Notes under the pieces: generated by a model
What the model was told of the DNA's origin: nothing
Database searches by the model: none
The model's input: only the letters and a program-made list of their open reading frames with translations
Translations under genes and position numbers: made by a program
In this document: positions 1 through 6,951 of the stretch, piece after piece
Layout of the letters: every line of letters starts with the position of its first letter
Position numbering within the stretch: position 1 is the first letter of the stretch
Assembly: GCA_020025735.1 (NCBI GenBank)
Contig: JAHHRP010000094.1
Coordinates: 1 to 7,267 of the forward strand
Reading direction: 5' to 3'
Length of the DNA stretch: 7,267 bases
Source: Evtepia sp.
GTDB taxonomy: Bacteria > Bacillota > Clostridia > Oscillospirales > Oscillospiraceae

Positions 1-4
1 TTTT

Positions 5-10
5 TATAGT
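5..10 (+). promoter_or_regulatory. Possible -10 box upstream of the small ORF/clp pair
   Basis: TATAGT at 5-10 matches the sigma-A -10 consensus at five of six positions and would start transcription near base 17, about 50 nt before the first ORF. Any -35 box would lie outside the window, so the call rests on one hexamer in AT-rich sequence. A TTGGGG at 12-17 has no convincing -10 partner at the right distance. Confidence 0.25.
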
Positions 11-68
11 TTTGGGGCAATATTTTTATGGAGTTTAGCGATAACACCCATTTTGGAGGAAAAATACC

Positions 69-221
69 ATGAAAAATTCATCCCATCCCGCTGCATCTGG
101 CACCCTTGTTCCAGACCTGGAAGGCGCGCCTTGCTCCTTCATCCACACGCCACGAAATTCTTCCGTCTTTTCTCCCCAGACAAAACCCGCTCCCGCCCCA
201 AAACAGGAGGTGCGCTCATGA
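69..221 (+). CDS. Small ORF (50 aa) overlapping the clp start by ATGA; function unknown
   Basis: An ATG at 69 is preceded by GGAGGA at 55-60, eight bases upstream, which is a very good ribosome binding site. The ORF runs 50 codons and ends with TGA at 219-221, sharing ATGA with the clp start codon at 218, the classic arrangement for translational coupling. The product begins [10 protein letters not shown], is rich in Ser and Pro (C-terminal part [12 protein letters not shown]), has a single Cys at residue 22, and shows no transmembrane segment or recognisable domain. The last codons contain the AGGAGG used by clp, so ribosomes translating this ORF would pass over that site. It could be a real small protein, a translational leader controlling clp, or a decayed remnant of a longer upstream gene. 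The paired signals make translation likely; the function is not known. Confidence 0.5.
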   Translation: MKNSSHPAASGTLVPDLEGAPCSFIHTPRNSSVFSPQTKPAPAPKQEVRS

Positions 222-2254
222 CCCATCGTCTCTTCTGCCCAGTCAAAGCCCTGGGCAGCTCCTCCTCCCCTTCTCCCCGCTCTAAGGGGGAGGCAGGCTA
301 CACCGTCTCCGTCTCTTCCCATGCCACCCGCCTGCTGGATCAGCACGCCAGAGACATGGTTCAGCAGGCCGCGCGAGGGGGGTATGATCCCGTGTCAGGA
401 CGGGAAGAAGAGATCCAGCGTGTCATCCAGATCCTCCTGCGCCGCCAAAAAAACAACCCCGTTCTCCTGGGGGAGCCTGGGGTCGGCAAAACTGCCGTAG
501 CTGAAGGACTGGCCCAGAAGATGGCCCATGGCCTGGTGCCCGACGCCCTACGGCAAAAACGTCTGTTGTCCCTGGACCTTGCCTCGGTGATTGCTGGCAC
601 TAAGTACCGCGGAGAGTTTGAAGAGCGCATGAAAAACATTCTGGCAGAGGTAGCTCGGGCAGGGAACGTCATTCTCTTTCTGGATGAATTACACACCATC
701 ATAGGCGCAGGGAGTGCCGAAGGTGCCATTGATGCCGCCAACCTCATCAAGCCCGCCCTGGCGCGTGGGGAATTACAGCTCATCGGTGCCACCACCACCC
801 AGGAATACCGACGCTCTATCGAAAAAGAAGCTGCTCTGGAACGCCGTTTCCAGCCTATCCAAGTCTCCGAACCCAGCCAGGAAACCACCCTCTCCATTCT
901 ACGCTCCCTGCTGCCACGTTACAGCATCCATCATGGGCTGACCTTTCAGCCAAAGGCACTTCAGGCTGCGGTAACCCTATCGGTACGTTATCTTCCCCAG
1001 CGGCGGCTGCCGGACAAGGCCATCGACCTTCTGGACGAAGCTGCCTCCCGTACCCGTCTCCAGGCTATGCAGCCCCCAGCAAACCTGAAAGCGCTGGAAC
1101 ATCGCGTTCAGGCTGCCGCGCTGGAACGGGACGAAGCCATCGCTGCCCAGGACTATGAGCTGGCCGCCCGATGCCGGGATGCCGAGGAGGACTTCCGGCA
1201 GGAGTTGGATCAGGCCCGCCACAGTTGGCAGGCCGATCGGCCCGCTCTGGTGGTCACCGATCAGGAAGTTGCTCAGGTGGTTTCCCAATGGACGGGCATC
1301 CCTCTGACCGCCCTGACCCAAACGGAAAAAGCACGCCTGCTGACACTGGAGGATCGTCTCCGCCGTCGGGTGGCAGGACAGGAGGAAGCTGTGTCCGCTG
1401 TGGCCCGGGCCATCCGGCGCGGTCGGGCTGGCTTGAAGGAGCCTGACCGCCCCGTGGGTGCATTCCTCTTTTTAGGTCCCACAGGGGTGGGGAAAACCGA
1501 ACTGTGCCGTGCCCTTGCCCAAGCGCTCTTTGGCAGTGAAGAGGCCCTGCTGCGGTTTGATATGACAGAGTTTGCAGAAAAACATACCATGAGCCGTCTG
1601 ACCGGAGCTCCTCCCGGCTATGTGGGCCACGAAGATGGAGGAGAACTGACAGAGGCCGTCCGCCGCCGCCCCTATTCCGTGCTGCTGTTTGACGAGCTGG
1701 AAAAAGCCCATCCCCAGGTCTGGGGCCTGCTGCTGCAAATCTTGGAAGACGGGGTCCTCACCGATGCCCAGGGCAGGCAGACGGATTTCCGCAACACGGT
1801 CATTGTTATGACTTCCAATGTTGGGGGGCTTTCTTCTGGAATCCCCCTGGGCTTTGCCGATGAAAACCGCGCCGCAGATGCCCAAACCGATGCCTTGCAG
1901 CGAGAACTGCGCCAAGTGTTCCGCCCTGAGTTTCTAGGGCGGCTGGATGAGATCATCCCCTTCCATCCCTTAGGCACAGAAGAGATGGATGCCATCACCC
2001 GCAAACTGTTGTCCTCCTTTGCCCATCGGCTGGCAGAAACAGGGATTGACTTTCTTCCTTCCGATGGTGCCATCCATCTGTTGGCGCAAAAGGGACTAGA
2101 TCCCCGCTATGGCGCCAGACCCCTGCGACGGCTCATCCGCAGTCAAGTGGAAATTCCTGCCGCAGAGCTGCTGCTGCGGGAGGATGTCACCCCCGGTGAG
2201 ACCTTATATCTGGAGGCACAGGAGAACGAACTGGTCTTATCCCTGCTTGCCTAA
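218..2254 (+). CDS. clpC: ClpC-like AAA+ unfoldase, ATP-binding subunit of Clp protease, lacking the ClpN domain
   Basis: This 678-aa class I Clp ATPase should unfold substrates in the cytoplasm and feed them to ClpP. Ring 1 has Walker A GEPGVGKT (85-92), pore loop KYRG (129-132), Walker B ILFLDE (152-157) and the arginine-finger segment ALERRF (206-211). The middle region (about 300-345) carries a UVR-like motif around [15 protein letters not shown], typical of ClpC and ClpE. Ring 2 has Walker A GPTGVGKT (420-427), pore loop GYVG (467-470), Walker B LLFDE (489-493) and sensor 2 YGARPLRR (631-638). LGF at 544-546 sits where ClpC carries its ClpP-docking tripeptide, which argues for a ClpP partner and against the disaggregase ClpB. 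The roughly 145-residue ClpN repeat domain is absent, as is a ClpE-type zinc finger; instead about 55 low-complexity residues precede the AAA+ core. ATG 218 was chosen over the in-frame upstream opening because AGGAGG at 205-210 lies seven bases before it. No ctsR, mcsA or mcsB is visible nearby. The symbol is by family; a distinct Clp paralogue is possible. Confidence 0.93.
   Translation: MTHRLFCPVKALGSSSSPSPRSKGEAGYTVSVSSHATRLLDQHARDMVQQAARGGYDPVSGREEEIQRVIQILLRRQKNNPVLLGEPGVGKTAVAEGLAQKMAHGLVPDALRQKRLLSLDLASVIAGTKYRGEFEERMKNILAEVARAGNVILFLDELHTIIGAGSAEGAIDAANLIKPALARGELQLIGATTTQEYRRSIEKEAALERRFQPIQVSEPSQETTLSILRSLLPRYSIHHGLTFQPKALQAAVTLSVRYLPQRRLPDKAIDLLDEAASRTRLQAMQPPANLKALEHRVQAAALERDEAIAAQDYELAARCRDAEEDFRQELDQARHSWQADRPALVVTDQEVAQVVSQWTGIPLTALTQTEKARLLTLEDRLRRRVAGQEEAVSAVARAIRRGRAGLKEPDRPVGAFLFLGPTGVGKTELCRALAQALFGSEEALLRFDMTEFAEKHTMSRLTGAPPGYVGHEDGGELTEAVRRRPYSVLLFDELEKAHPQVWGLLLQILEDGVLTDAQGRQTDFRNTVIVMTSNVGGLSSGIPLGFADENRAADAQTDALQRELRQVFRPEFLGRLDEIIPFHPLGTEEMDAITRKLLSSFAHRLAETGIDFLPSDGAIHLLAQKGLDPRYGARPLRRLIRSQVEIPAAELLLREDVTPGETLYLEAQENELVLSLLA
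272..293 (+). repeat. Short GC-rich palindrome inside the clp N-terminal linker
   Basis: Bases 272-278 (TCTCCCC) can pair with 287-293 (GGGGAGG) around an eight-base loop, with six Watson-Crick pairs and one G-T pair. It lies 55-75 bases inside the clp reading frame, within a Ser/Pro-rich stretch ([15 protein letters not shown]) that is not conserved in Clp proteins. It could be an mRNA hairpin affecting early translation, or a trace of a palindromic intergenic repeat absorbed into the gene. Only the pairing is seen; copy number elsewhere is unknown. Confidence 0.3.
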
Positions 2255-2319
2255 CGCCCATCGAATACGTTCCCAAATATTGCAAGGAAGCTTTTGTCTC
2301 TTCTGCTGTAAGGTTTTCG
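2255..2319. other. Spacer after clp with no clear terminator
   Basis: I find no GC-rich stem followed by a T-run here. The only local symmetry is the HindIII-type palindrome AAGCTT at 2289-2294. Transcription of clp may therefore end by another mechanism, or read into the dyad region downstream. Confidence 0.5.
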
Positions 2320-2348
2320 TTGTGTTTCGACACCGTCTACGTTATAAT
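2320..2348 (+). promoter_or_regulatory. Putative sigma-A promoter P1 for the activase operon
   Basis: TTGTGT at 2320-2325 and a perfect TATAAT at 2343-2348 are separated by 17 bp, the optimal sigma-A spacing. A start near 2355 would put the whole dyad at 2359-2412 at the 5' end of the transcript, giving a leader of about 93 nt before the 2448 start codon. The -35 keeps only the TTG core, so the call depends mostly on the perfect -10 and spacing. Confidence 0.55.
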
Positions 2349-2358
2349 GGATATTATT

Positions 2359-2412
2359 TGTGAAATAGAATGGGATAGTTCTGCTTTGCAGGTCCGTCTA
2401 TCCCATTTCACA
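2359..2412 (+). promoter_or_regulatory. Large imperfect dyad between two promoters (operator or leader hairpin)
   Basis: TGTGAAAT (2359-2366) is the exact reverse complement of ATTTCACA (2405-2412), and GGGATAG (2372-2378) of CTATCCC (2398-2404); the only irregularity is a five-base bulge, AGAAT, at 2367-2371. Inside the 19-base loop a second small hairpin pairs CTGC (2381-2384) with GCAG (2388-2391). No T-run follows, so it is not an intrinsic terminator. It lies immediately downstream of P1 and overlaps the region upstream of the second -10 box, a position suited to a repressor or to a structured mRNA leader. The identity of any ligand or regulator cannot be read from the sequence. Confidence 0.55.
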
Positions 2413-2417
2413 TCTAA

Positions 2418-2426
2418 TGTTATAAT
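2418..2426 (+). promoter_or_regulatory. Putative extended -10 promoter P2 close to the activase start
   Basis: TGTTATAAT at 2418-2426 is a complete extended -10 element (TGn plus TATAAT), a class that can work without a good -35; CTATCC at 2398-2403 is a poor -35. Transcription would start near 2433, leaving about 15 nt before the ATG, just enough to include the GAGGTGA ribosome binding site at 2437-2443. The nine bases GTTATAATG are shared exactly with P1 (2341-2349 and 2419-2427). Confidence 0.45.
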
Positions 2427-2447
2427 GTGCAGTATCGAGGTGACATC

Positions 2448-5399
2448 ATGGCTTTGCGCATTGGTATCGACATCGGCTCCACCACCGTAAAGGTGGTGGT
2501 GTTGGATGAACAAAATAAACTGCTGTTCCGCTCCTATGAGCGGCACTACTCCAAAACCCGCGAACGAACATGCGAAACCCTCCAAAGCCTGCGGGGACTC
2601 CTGGGCGGCCAGGAAGTCCAGCTGCTCATCACTGGCTCCGCAGGCTTGGGAGTCGCTAAGGCAGCAGGACTAGACTTCGTGCAGGAAGTCTACGCCACTG
2701 CCGCAGCCGTACAGGAATTCATTCCCGGCACAGATGCCGTCATTGAGTTGGGAGGAGAAGACGCCAAGATCATCTTCTTCGGCAACACCCTGGAAGAACG
2801 GATGAATGGTTCCTGCGCCGGGGGAACCGGTGCTTTCATCGACCAAATGGCTACCCTGCTCAATGTAACCGTAAATGAACTGGATACCCTGTCGCTCCAG
2901 CATGAGAAGATCTACCCCATCGCCTCTCGATGCGGCGTGTTCGCCAAAAGCGATATCCAACCCATCCTCAACCAAGGCGGGAGAAAAGAAGACATCGCCG
3001 CCTCCATCTTCCAGGCCGTGGTAGACCAGACCGTAGCCGGCCTAACACAGGGCCGTGAACTCAAAGGCACCATCGTCTTTCTGGGCGGCCCCCTCCACTT
3101 CCTTGCCGGCCTGCGTCAGCGGTTTGTGGAGACACTGAACTTAGAGGAAGACCACGCCATTTTCCCCCAGGACGGCGATTGCTTTGCTGCCATCGGTGCC
3201 GCCCTGTGCATTGAGGGTAATACACCCCGGCCCTTCGAGGACCTGTTGGATCTGCTGGAACACGCTGCCAGCGTCTCTGCCCCAGTAGACACCATGGACC
3301 CCCTTTTCACCTCTCAAACGGAATACGATGCCTTTTCTGCCCGTCACCAGGCCATGTCTGTCCCAACGGTTGACTTGGCCTCCTACGCCGGTCCGGCGTA
3401 CTTAGGCATTGACGCTGGTTCCACCACCACAAAGATGGTCCTCATTGATCCCCAGTGCAACATCCTCTACGCGTTCTACCACTCCAACCAGGGCAACCCC
3501 ATCAGCATTGTCCTGCCCCAGCTGCGGGAGATTTATGCCCGGTGCGGGGACCGGGTGACCATTCAAGGCGCCGCCGTAACTGGTTATGGAGAGGATTTAA
3601 TAAAAAATGCGTTCTCCTGTGACTTGGGCCTGGTGGAGACCGTAGCCCATCTCAACGCCGCCCGACACTTCACCCCCGACGTAGATTTCATCATCGACAT
3701 CGGCGGCCAGGATATGAAATGCTTCAAAATCCGGGGCGGTGCCGTGGACTCTATCCTCCTCAACGAAGCCTGCTCTTCTGGCTGCGGGTCCTTCATCGAG
3801 ACCTTTGCCAAGGCCCTGGGATACTCCATCGCCGACTTTTCTAAAATGGGCCTGTTCGCCCAGCATCCGGTGAATTTGGGGTCCCGCTGTACCGTTTTCA
3901 TGAACTCCTCGGTCAAGCAGGCCCAGAAGGACGGTGCCTCCGTAGAGGATATCTCCGCTGGTCTTTCCATCTCCGTGGTGAAAAACGCCATTTACAAGGT
4001 CATTCGAGCCGCCAACGCCGATGACCTGGGCCAACATATCGTGGTCCAGGGCGGTACCTTCCTCAACGATGCCGTGCTGCGCTCCTTTGAACTGGAACTC
4101 GGCCGCGAAGTCACTCGCCCCACCATCTCCGGCATGATGGGAGCCTATGGCGCCGCCCTGGCCGCCAAAGACGCAGGGCTGGATCACTCTGCCCTGCTCC
4201 CCCCTCAGGCACTGGAAACCTTTACCCACGAGGCAAAACCCGCTACCTGCAAACTGTGTACCAACCACTGTTCCCTCACCATCAACCGCTTTGACGGCGG
4301 GCGGAAATTCATCTCTGGCAACCGCTGTTCCCGGCCCCTCGGTCAGGAAAAGGTCGAGATTCCTGATCTGCTCAAGTTCAAATATCAGTACCTGCGTACC
4401 TTGCAAGGCAACGGGCAGGGGGATGGCTCCCGTGGCAAAATCGGCATTCCCTTTGGGCTGAATATGTACGAGAACCTTCCCTTCTGGTACACCCTCTTCA
4501 CCAATCTGAACTTCGAGGTGGTCCTCTCCCCAGAGTCTACCCGAAACCTGTACATCAAAGGCCAGCAGACCATCCCCTCAGACACCGTCTGCTATCCGGC
4601 CAAACTCCTCCACGGTCACATTATGGCCCTGCTGGAGAAGGGCGTAGACACCATTTTCTACCCCTGTATGTCCTATAACTTTGACGAACACCTGTCCGAC
4701 AACCACTACAACTGCCCTGTGGTAGCCTATTATCCCGATCTGCTGGGTGTAAATATCCCTGCCTTGAGCAAGATCCACTACATCCACCCCAACCTGGGCC
4801 TCCACCGGCCAAAGGATTTCGAGAAGAAAGGGGCAGCGCTGTTCCTCCGGGAATTTGGCGTCCCGAAACGAGAGTCGGTCAAGGCCATTCGCAAAGCCTA
4901 CGCCGCCTATGAGGACTTCCGCAAGCTGGTCCAGCAAAAGGGTGCCGAGTACATCGCCTATGCCAGGGAACACAAACGGAAGATCCTGGTGGTGGCCGGC
5001 CGCCCCTACCACATGGACCCGGAAATCAACCACGGCATCAACGATCTCATCACCTCCTTCGGCTTCGTCCTGGTCACGGAAGATGCCGTCTTCCAGCACA
5101 TGGACAAACAGCCCCGGCGGGTCCTCAACCAGTGGACCTATCACGCCCGGATGTACAACGCCGCCCGCTACGTCTGCACCCAGCCGGACATGGCCTTCAT
5201 CCAGCTGGTCTCCTTCGGCTGCGGGGTGGATGCCATCACCACCGATGAGCTGCGCGCCATCCTAGAGGACGCCGGGGAGTTGTACACCCAACTAAAAATC
5301 GACGACATCTCCAACCTAGGGGCAGTGAAGATCCGCATCCGCAGCCTCATGGCCGCCCTGGAGGCTCGGGATGCCCAAGCCCAGAAAGGAGGCCAGTGA
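2448..5399 (+). CDS. Tandem 2-hydroxyacyl-CoA dehydratase activase (BcrA/BadF/HgdC type) fused to DUF2229/COG3580
   Basis: A 983-aa cytoplasmic ATP- and iron-sulfur-dependent electron activator. Domain 1 (about 4-255) and domain 2 (about 317-580) are both ASKHA-fold activases, with phosphate loops GIDIGSTT (6-13) and GIDAGSTTTK (320-329) and second phosphate motifs ELGGED (100-105) and DIGGQD (417-422). Each has the cysteine pair that holds the [4Fe-4S] cluster in HgdC: Cys123/Cys162 and Cys442/Cys481, 39 residues apart in both. A linker follows with Cys601, Cys604, Cys608 and Cys627 (CKLCTNHC, then GNRC), probably a second metal or cluster site. The DUF2229/COG3580 part (about 663 to the end) has CYPAKL (Cys715), FYPC (Cys740), AGRPYH (850-855) and SFGCG (Cys925). 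ATG 2448 is chosen because GAGGTGA at 2437-2443 precedes it; an in-frame GTG at 2427 overlaps the P2 -10 box and has no ribosome site. The next gene starts three bases after the stop. In HgdC-type systems ATP hydrolysis drives single-electron transfer to a dehydratase; the acceptor and substrate here are unknown. Confidence 0.93.
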   Translation: MALRIGIDIGSTTVKVVVLDEQNKLLFRSYERHYSKTRERTCETLQSLRGLLGGQEVQLLITGSAGLGVAKAAGLDFVQEVYATAAAVQEFIPGTDAVIELGGEDAKIIFFGNTLEERMNGSCAGGTGAFIDQMATLLNVTVNELDTLSLQHEKIYPIASRCGVFAKSDIQPILNQGGRKEDIAASIFQAVVDQTVAGLTQGRELKGTIVFLGGPLHFLAGLRQRFVETLNLEEDHAIFPQDGDCFAAIGAALCIEGNTPRPFEDLLDLLEHAASVSAPVDTMDPLFTSQTEYDAFSARHQAMSVPTVDLASYAGPAYLGIDAGSTTTKMVLIDPQCNILYAFYHSNQGNPISIVLPQLREIYARCGDRVTIQGAAVTGYGEDLIKNAFSCDLGLVETVAHLNAARHFTPDVDFIIDIGGQDMKCFKIRGGAVDSILLNEACSSGCGSFIETFAKALGYSIADFSKMGLFAQHPVNLGSRCTVFMNSSVKQAQKDGASVEDISAGLSISVVKNAIYKVIRAANADDLGQHIVVQGGTFLNDAVLRSFELELGREVTRPTISGMMGAYGAALAAKDAGLDHSALLPPQALETFTHEAKPATCKLCTNHCSLTINRFDGGRKFISGNRCSRPLGQEKVEIPDLLKFKYQYLRTLQGNGQGDGSRGKIGIPFGLNMYENLPFWYTLFTNLNFEVVLSPESTRNLYIKGQQTIPSDTVCYPAKLLHGHIMALLEKGVDTIFYPCMSYNFDEHLSDNHYNCPVVAYYPDLLGVNIPALSKIHYIHPNLGLHRPKDFEKKGAALFLREFGVPKRESVKAIRKAYAAYEDFRKLVQQKGAEYIAYAREHKRKILVVAGRPYHMDPEINHGINDLITSFGFVLVTEDAVFQHMDKQPRRVLNQWTYHARMYNAARYVCTQPDMAFIQLVSFGCGVDAITTDELRAILEDAGELYTQLKIDDISNLGAVKIRIRSLMAALEARDAQAQKGGQ

Positions 5400-5402
5400 C
5401 CC

Positions 5403-6713
5403 ATGGCAAAACTAGAATACGACAAGACCGGCCGCCTGCTCTTCACCCAGGAGATGCGGAAGGAATACACCATCCTCATCCCCCAGATGCTTCCCGTCCA
5501 CTTTGGCTTCTTCGCCAAGCTCCTAGGGCGCTCTGGCTACCGGGTGGCCATCCTCAACAACGACAGCCGCTCGGTGGTGGACAGCGGCTTGAAATACGTC
5601 CATAACGACGCCTGCTACCCTGCCCTGCTGGTCATCGGCCAGATGATTGATGCCATCCAGAACGGGGGCTACGATCCCCACAAAGTGGCTCTTCTCATCA
5701 CCCAGACTGGCGGCGGCTGCCGGGCCTCCAATTACATCCACATGCTCCGCAAGGCCCTGGAAAAGGCAGGGCTGGACTACATCCCGGTGCTGTCTCTCTC
5801 CTTCGGGATGGAGAAAAACCCCGGCTTTCACTGGACAGTGGGTCTGATCCGGCGGCTCATTTACGGCACCATGTACGGGGACCTTATCATGAATGTCGCC
5901 AATCAGGTGCGTCCCTATGAGGTCACCCCCGGCGACACCACCGCCAAGGTAGAGCAGTGGACCAGCCAGCTCTTGGACCGCTTCGACCAGGGCGACGGCA
6001 TGACCCGAAAAAAGATGCGGGGGATTTTTGACGAGATCTGCGCCGACTTCAAGACCATCCCGGTAGCCGGGGAAGAAAAGGTCCGTGTTGGCGTAGTGGG
6101 AGAAATTTACATCAAGTTTTCCTCCCTGGGCAACAATCACCTGGAACAGTTCCTTCTGGATGAGGGGGCCGAACCGGTGGTGCCGGGTCTTACAGATTTC
6201 CTGATTTTTAAAATCTACAACCGGGTCTCCGACGTGGAGATGTTCGGCGGCAGCTGGGCCAAAGAATCCTTTTGTCGTTTCTTCATGGGCTATGTAGAGA
6301 AATGCCAGATGGACATGATCGCGGCTTTGCAGGAGGCTGGCTTCCGGGCACCAGCCCCCTTCCGGCAGCTCCATCAGCTCATCGGCGGCTATCTCAACGA
6401 CGGCTGCAAGATGGGAGAAGGCTGGCTGCTCACCGCCGAGATGCTGGAACTCATCCACACCGGCACCCCCAACATCGTCTGCGCCCAGCCCTTTGGGTGC
6501 CTGCCCAACCACATCGTGGGCAAGGGGATGATCCGGGTGCTCAAGGATGATTTTCCCGATTCCAACATCGTGGCCGTGGACTATGACCCCGGTGCCACCA
6601 AGATCAATCAGGAAAACCGCATCAAGCTCATGCTGGCCAACGCCAAACGGTTGGCCGCCGAGCAGCACACCCATACCCCTTCCGCCAGTCCAGCCGCACT
6701 CAATCAAAAATGA
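5403..6713 (+). CDS. COG3581-type protein, 2-hydroxyacyl-CoA dehydratase-related component
   Basis: A 436-aa cytoplasmic protein matching the C-terminal section of the long activase/COG3580/COG3581 fusions. Conserved-looking features are NDACYPALL (Cys71), TQTGGGCRASNY (Cys106), VGVVGEIYIK in the middle, NDGCKMGEGW (Cys335) and the closely spaced CAQPFGC (Cys360, Cys366) followed by LPNHI. The CYPA and FGC motifs echo those of the COG3580 part of the upstream gene, so the two may be related subunits that sit together, perhaps sharing iron-sulfur ligands; that is inference. AAGGAGG at 5386-5392, inside the end of the upstream gene, supports the ATG at 5403 and close co-translation. The last 20 or so residues (HTHTPSASPAALNQK) look like a disordered tail. 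TGA is followed directly by an in-frame TAG. The enzymatic reaction is not established for this family, and no classic HgdA/HgdB pair is visible beside it. Confidence 0.9.
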   Translation: MAKLEYDKTGRLLFTQEMRKEYTILIPQMLPVHFGFFAKLLGRSGYRVAILNNDSRSVVDSGLKYVHNDACYPALLVIGQMIDAIQNGGYDPHKVALLITQTGGGCRASNYIHMLRKALEKAGLDYIPVLSLSFGMEKNPGFHWTVGLIRRLIYGTMYGDLIMNVANQVRPYEVTPGDTTAKVEQWTSQLLDRFDQGDGMTRKKMRGIFDEICADFKTIPVAGEEKVRVGVVGEIYIKFSSLGNNHLEQFLLDEGAEPVVPGLTDFLIFKIYNRVSDVEMFGGSWAKESFCRFFMGYVEKCQMDMIAALQEAGFRAPAPFRQLHQLIGGYLNDGCKMGEGWLLTAEMLELIHTGTPNIVCAQPFGCLPNHIVGKGMIRVLKDDFPDSNIVAVDYDPGATKINQENRIKLMLANAKRLAAEQHTHTPSASPAALNQK

Positions 6714-6785
6714 TAGAGATTTCTTTCTCCCCCTCTTTGATCGTTTTTACAAAGTTCATTTTTTATTAGAATTTTATCAAAAGTG
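6714..6785. other. AT-rich spacer after the activase operon; only a weak hairpin
   Basis: The composition changes sharply from GC-rich coding to T-rich sequence. The only candidate end signal is CTTTG (6735-6739) pairing with CAAAG (6750-6754) around a ten-base loop, followed by a T-rich run. This five-pair stem is too weak to call a terminator with confidence. Confidence 0.35.
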
Positions 6786-6812
6786 TTGTATTTTTCTATT
6801 TTGGGGTATAAT
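6786..6812 (+). promoter_or_regulatory. Putative promoter for the terminal small membrane protein
   Basis: A perfect TATAAT lies at 6807-6812; TTGTAT at 6786-6791 is a possible -35 but with only 15 bp between, and no extended -10 TG is present. Transcription would begin near 6819 and produce a leader of about 150 nt containing the hairpin at 6902-6945. The AT-rich surroundings raise the chance of a coincidental match. Confidence 0.4.
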
Positions 6813-6815
6813 TTT

Positions 6816-6907
6816 CTTGAATCGCGTTCCCCTTGAATAAAGAATTATCATTGTAGCAACCCCATCTTTACCTACCTTTGCAGACCTTTCGTCGTGCATT
6901 CAAGGTC
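6816..6907 (+). promoter_or_regulatory. Leader segment able to pair with the terminator 5' arm (possible antiterminator)
   Basis: CCTTGAAT (6831-6838) is an exact complement of ATTCAAGG (6898-6905), whose last four bases are the first four of the terminator stem. CTTGAAT also occurs at 6816-6822, exactly 16 bases upstream, offering a second pairing partner. GACCTT (6883-6888) can pair with AAGGTC (6902-6907), again taking the terminator arm. Each pairing would exclude the base of the terminator. I do not recognise a known riboswitch, T-box or ribosomal-protein leader in the roughly 60 bases enclosed. An eight-base match can occur by chance in a segment this size, so this is tentative. Confidence 0.3.
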
Positions 6908-6951
6908 CAGTGTAGTGCCTCACCCAATGCACCGCACTGGACCTTATTTTT
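6902..6951 (+). terminator. Strong intrinsic terminator, probably a leader attenuator
   Basis: AAGGTCCAGTG (6902-6912) and CACTGGACCTT (6935-6945) are perfect 11-base complements. In RNA the stem continues with a U-G pair (6913/6934), one A-C mismatch and four more pairs (6915-6918 with 6929-6932), closing a ten-base loop. The stem is followed by ATTTTT (6946-6951). The U-tract is short but the stem is very stable. It ends three bases before the GAGGG ribosome site of the next gene, so no promoter fits between them: transcripts reaching that gene must read through it. Confidence 0.75.

Noticed and set aside
53..217. In-frame upstream extension of clp
   Set aside because: The extra 55 residues match no Clp N-terminal domain, and the ATG at 218 has a far better ribosome site; the same bases fit the small ORF at 69-221 in another frame.
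35..346. Minus-strand ORF (103 codons) opposite the clp 5' end
   Set aside because: Glycine/arginine-rich shadow of the GC-rich region; no ribosome site and it conflicts with the well-supported + strand signals.
2359..2412. CRP-type operator (TGTGA...TCACA)
   Set aside because: The half-sites match by letters but lie 44 bases apart instead of six; they are the outer ends of a long dyad.
2359..2412. Intrinsic terminator for clp
   Set aside because: The stem is not followed by a T-run and lies downstream of a perfect -10 box.
2427..2447. GTG start for the activase
   Set aside because: It overlaps the P2 -10 element, lacks a ribosome site, and adds seven residues before the activase domain, which naturally begins at MALRIGIDIG.
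3597..4406. Minus-strand ORF (269 codons)
   Set aside because: It is opposite the second activase domain, whose motifs are intact on the + strand; the composition is that of a shadow frame.
5523..6707. Long minus-strand ORF (394 codons)
   Set aside because: It lies wholly opposite the COG3581 gene, has no ribosome site or recognisable domain, and is the expected antisense opening of GC-rich codons.
6547..6840. ORF running from inside the COG3581 gene into the spacer
   Set aside because: Out of frame with the real gene for most of its length, no ribosome site, and the spacer part codes a low-complexity Phe/Leu-rich stretch.
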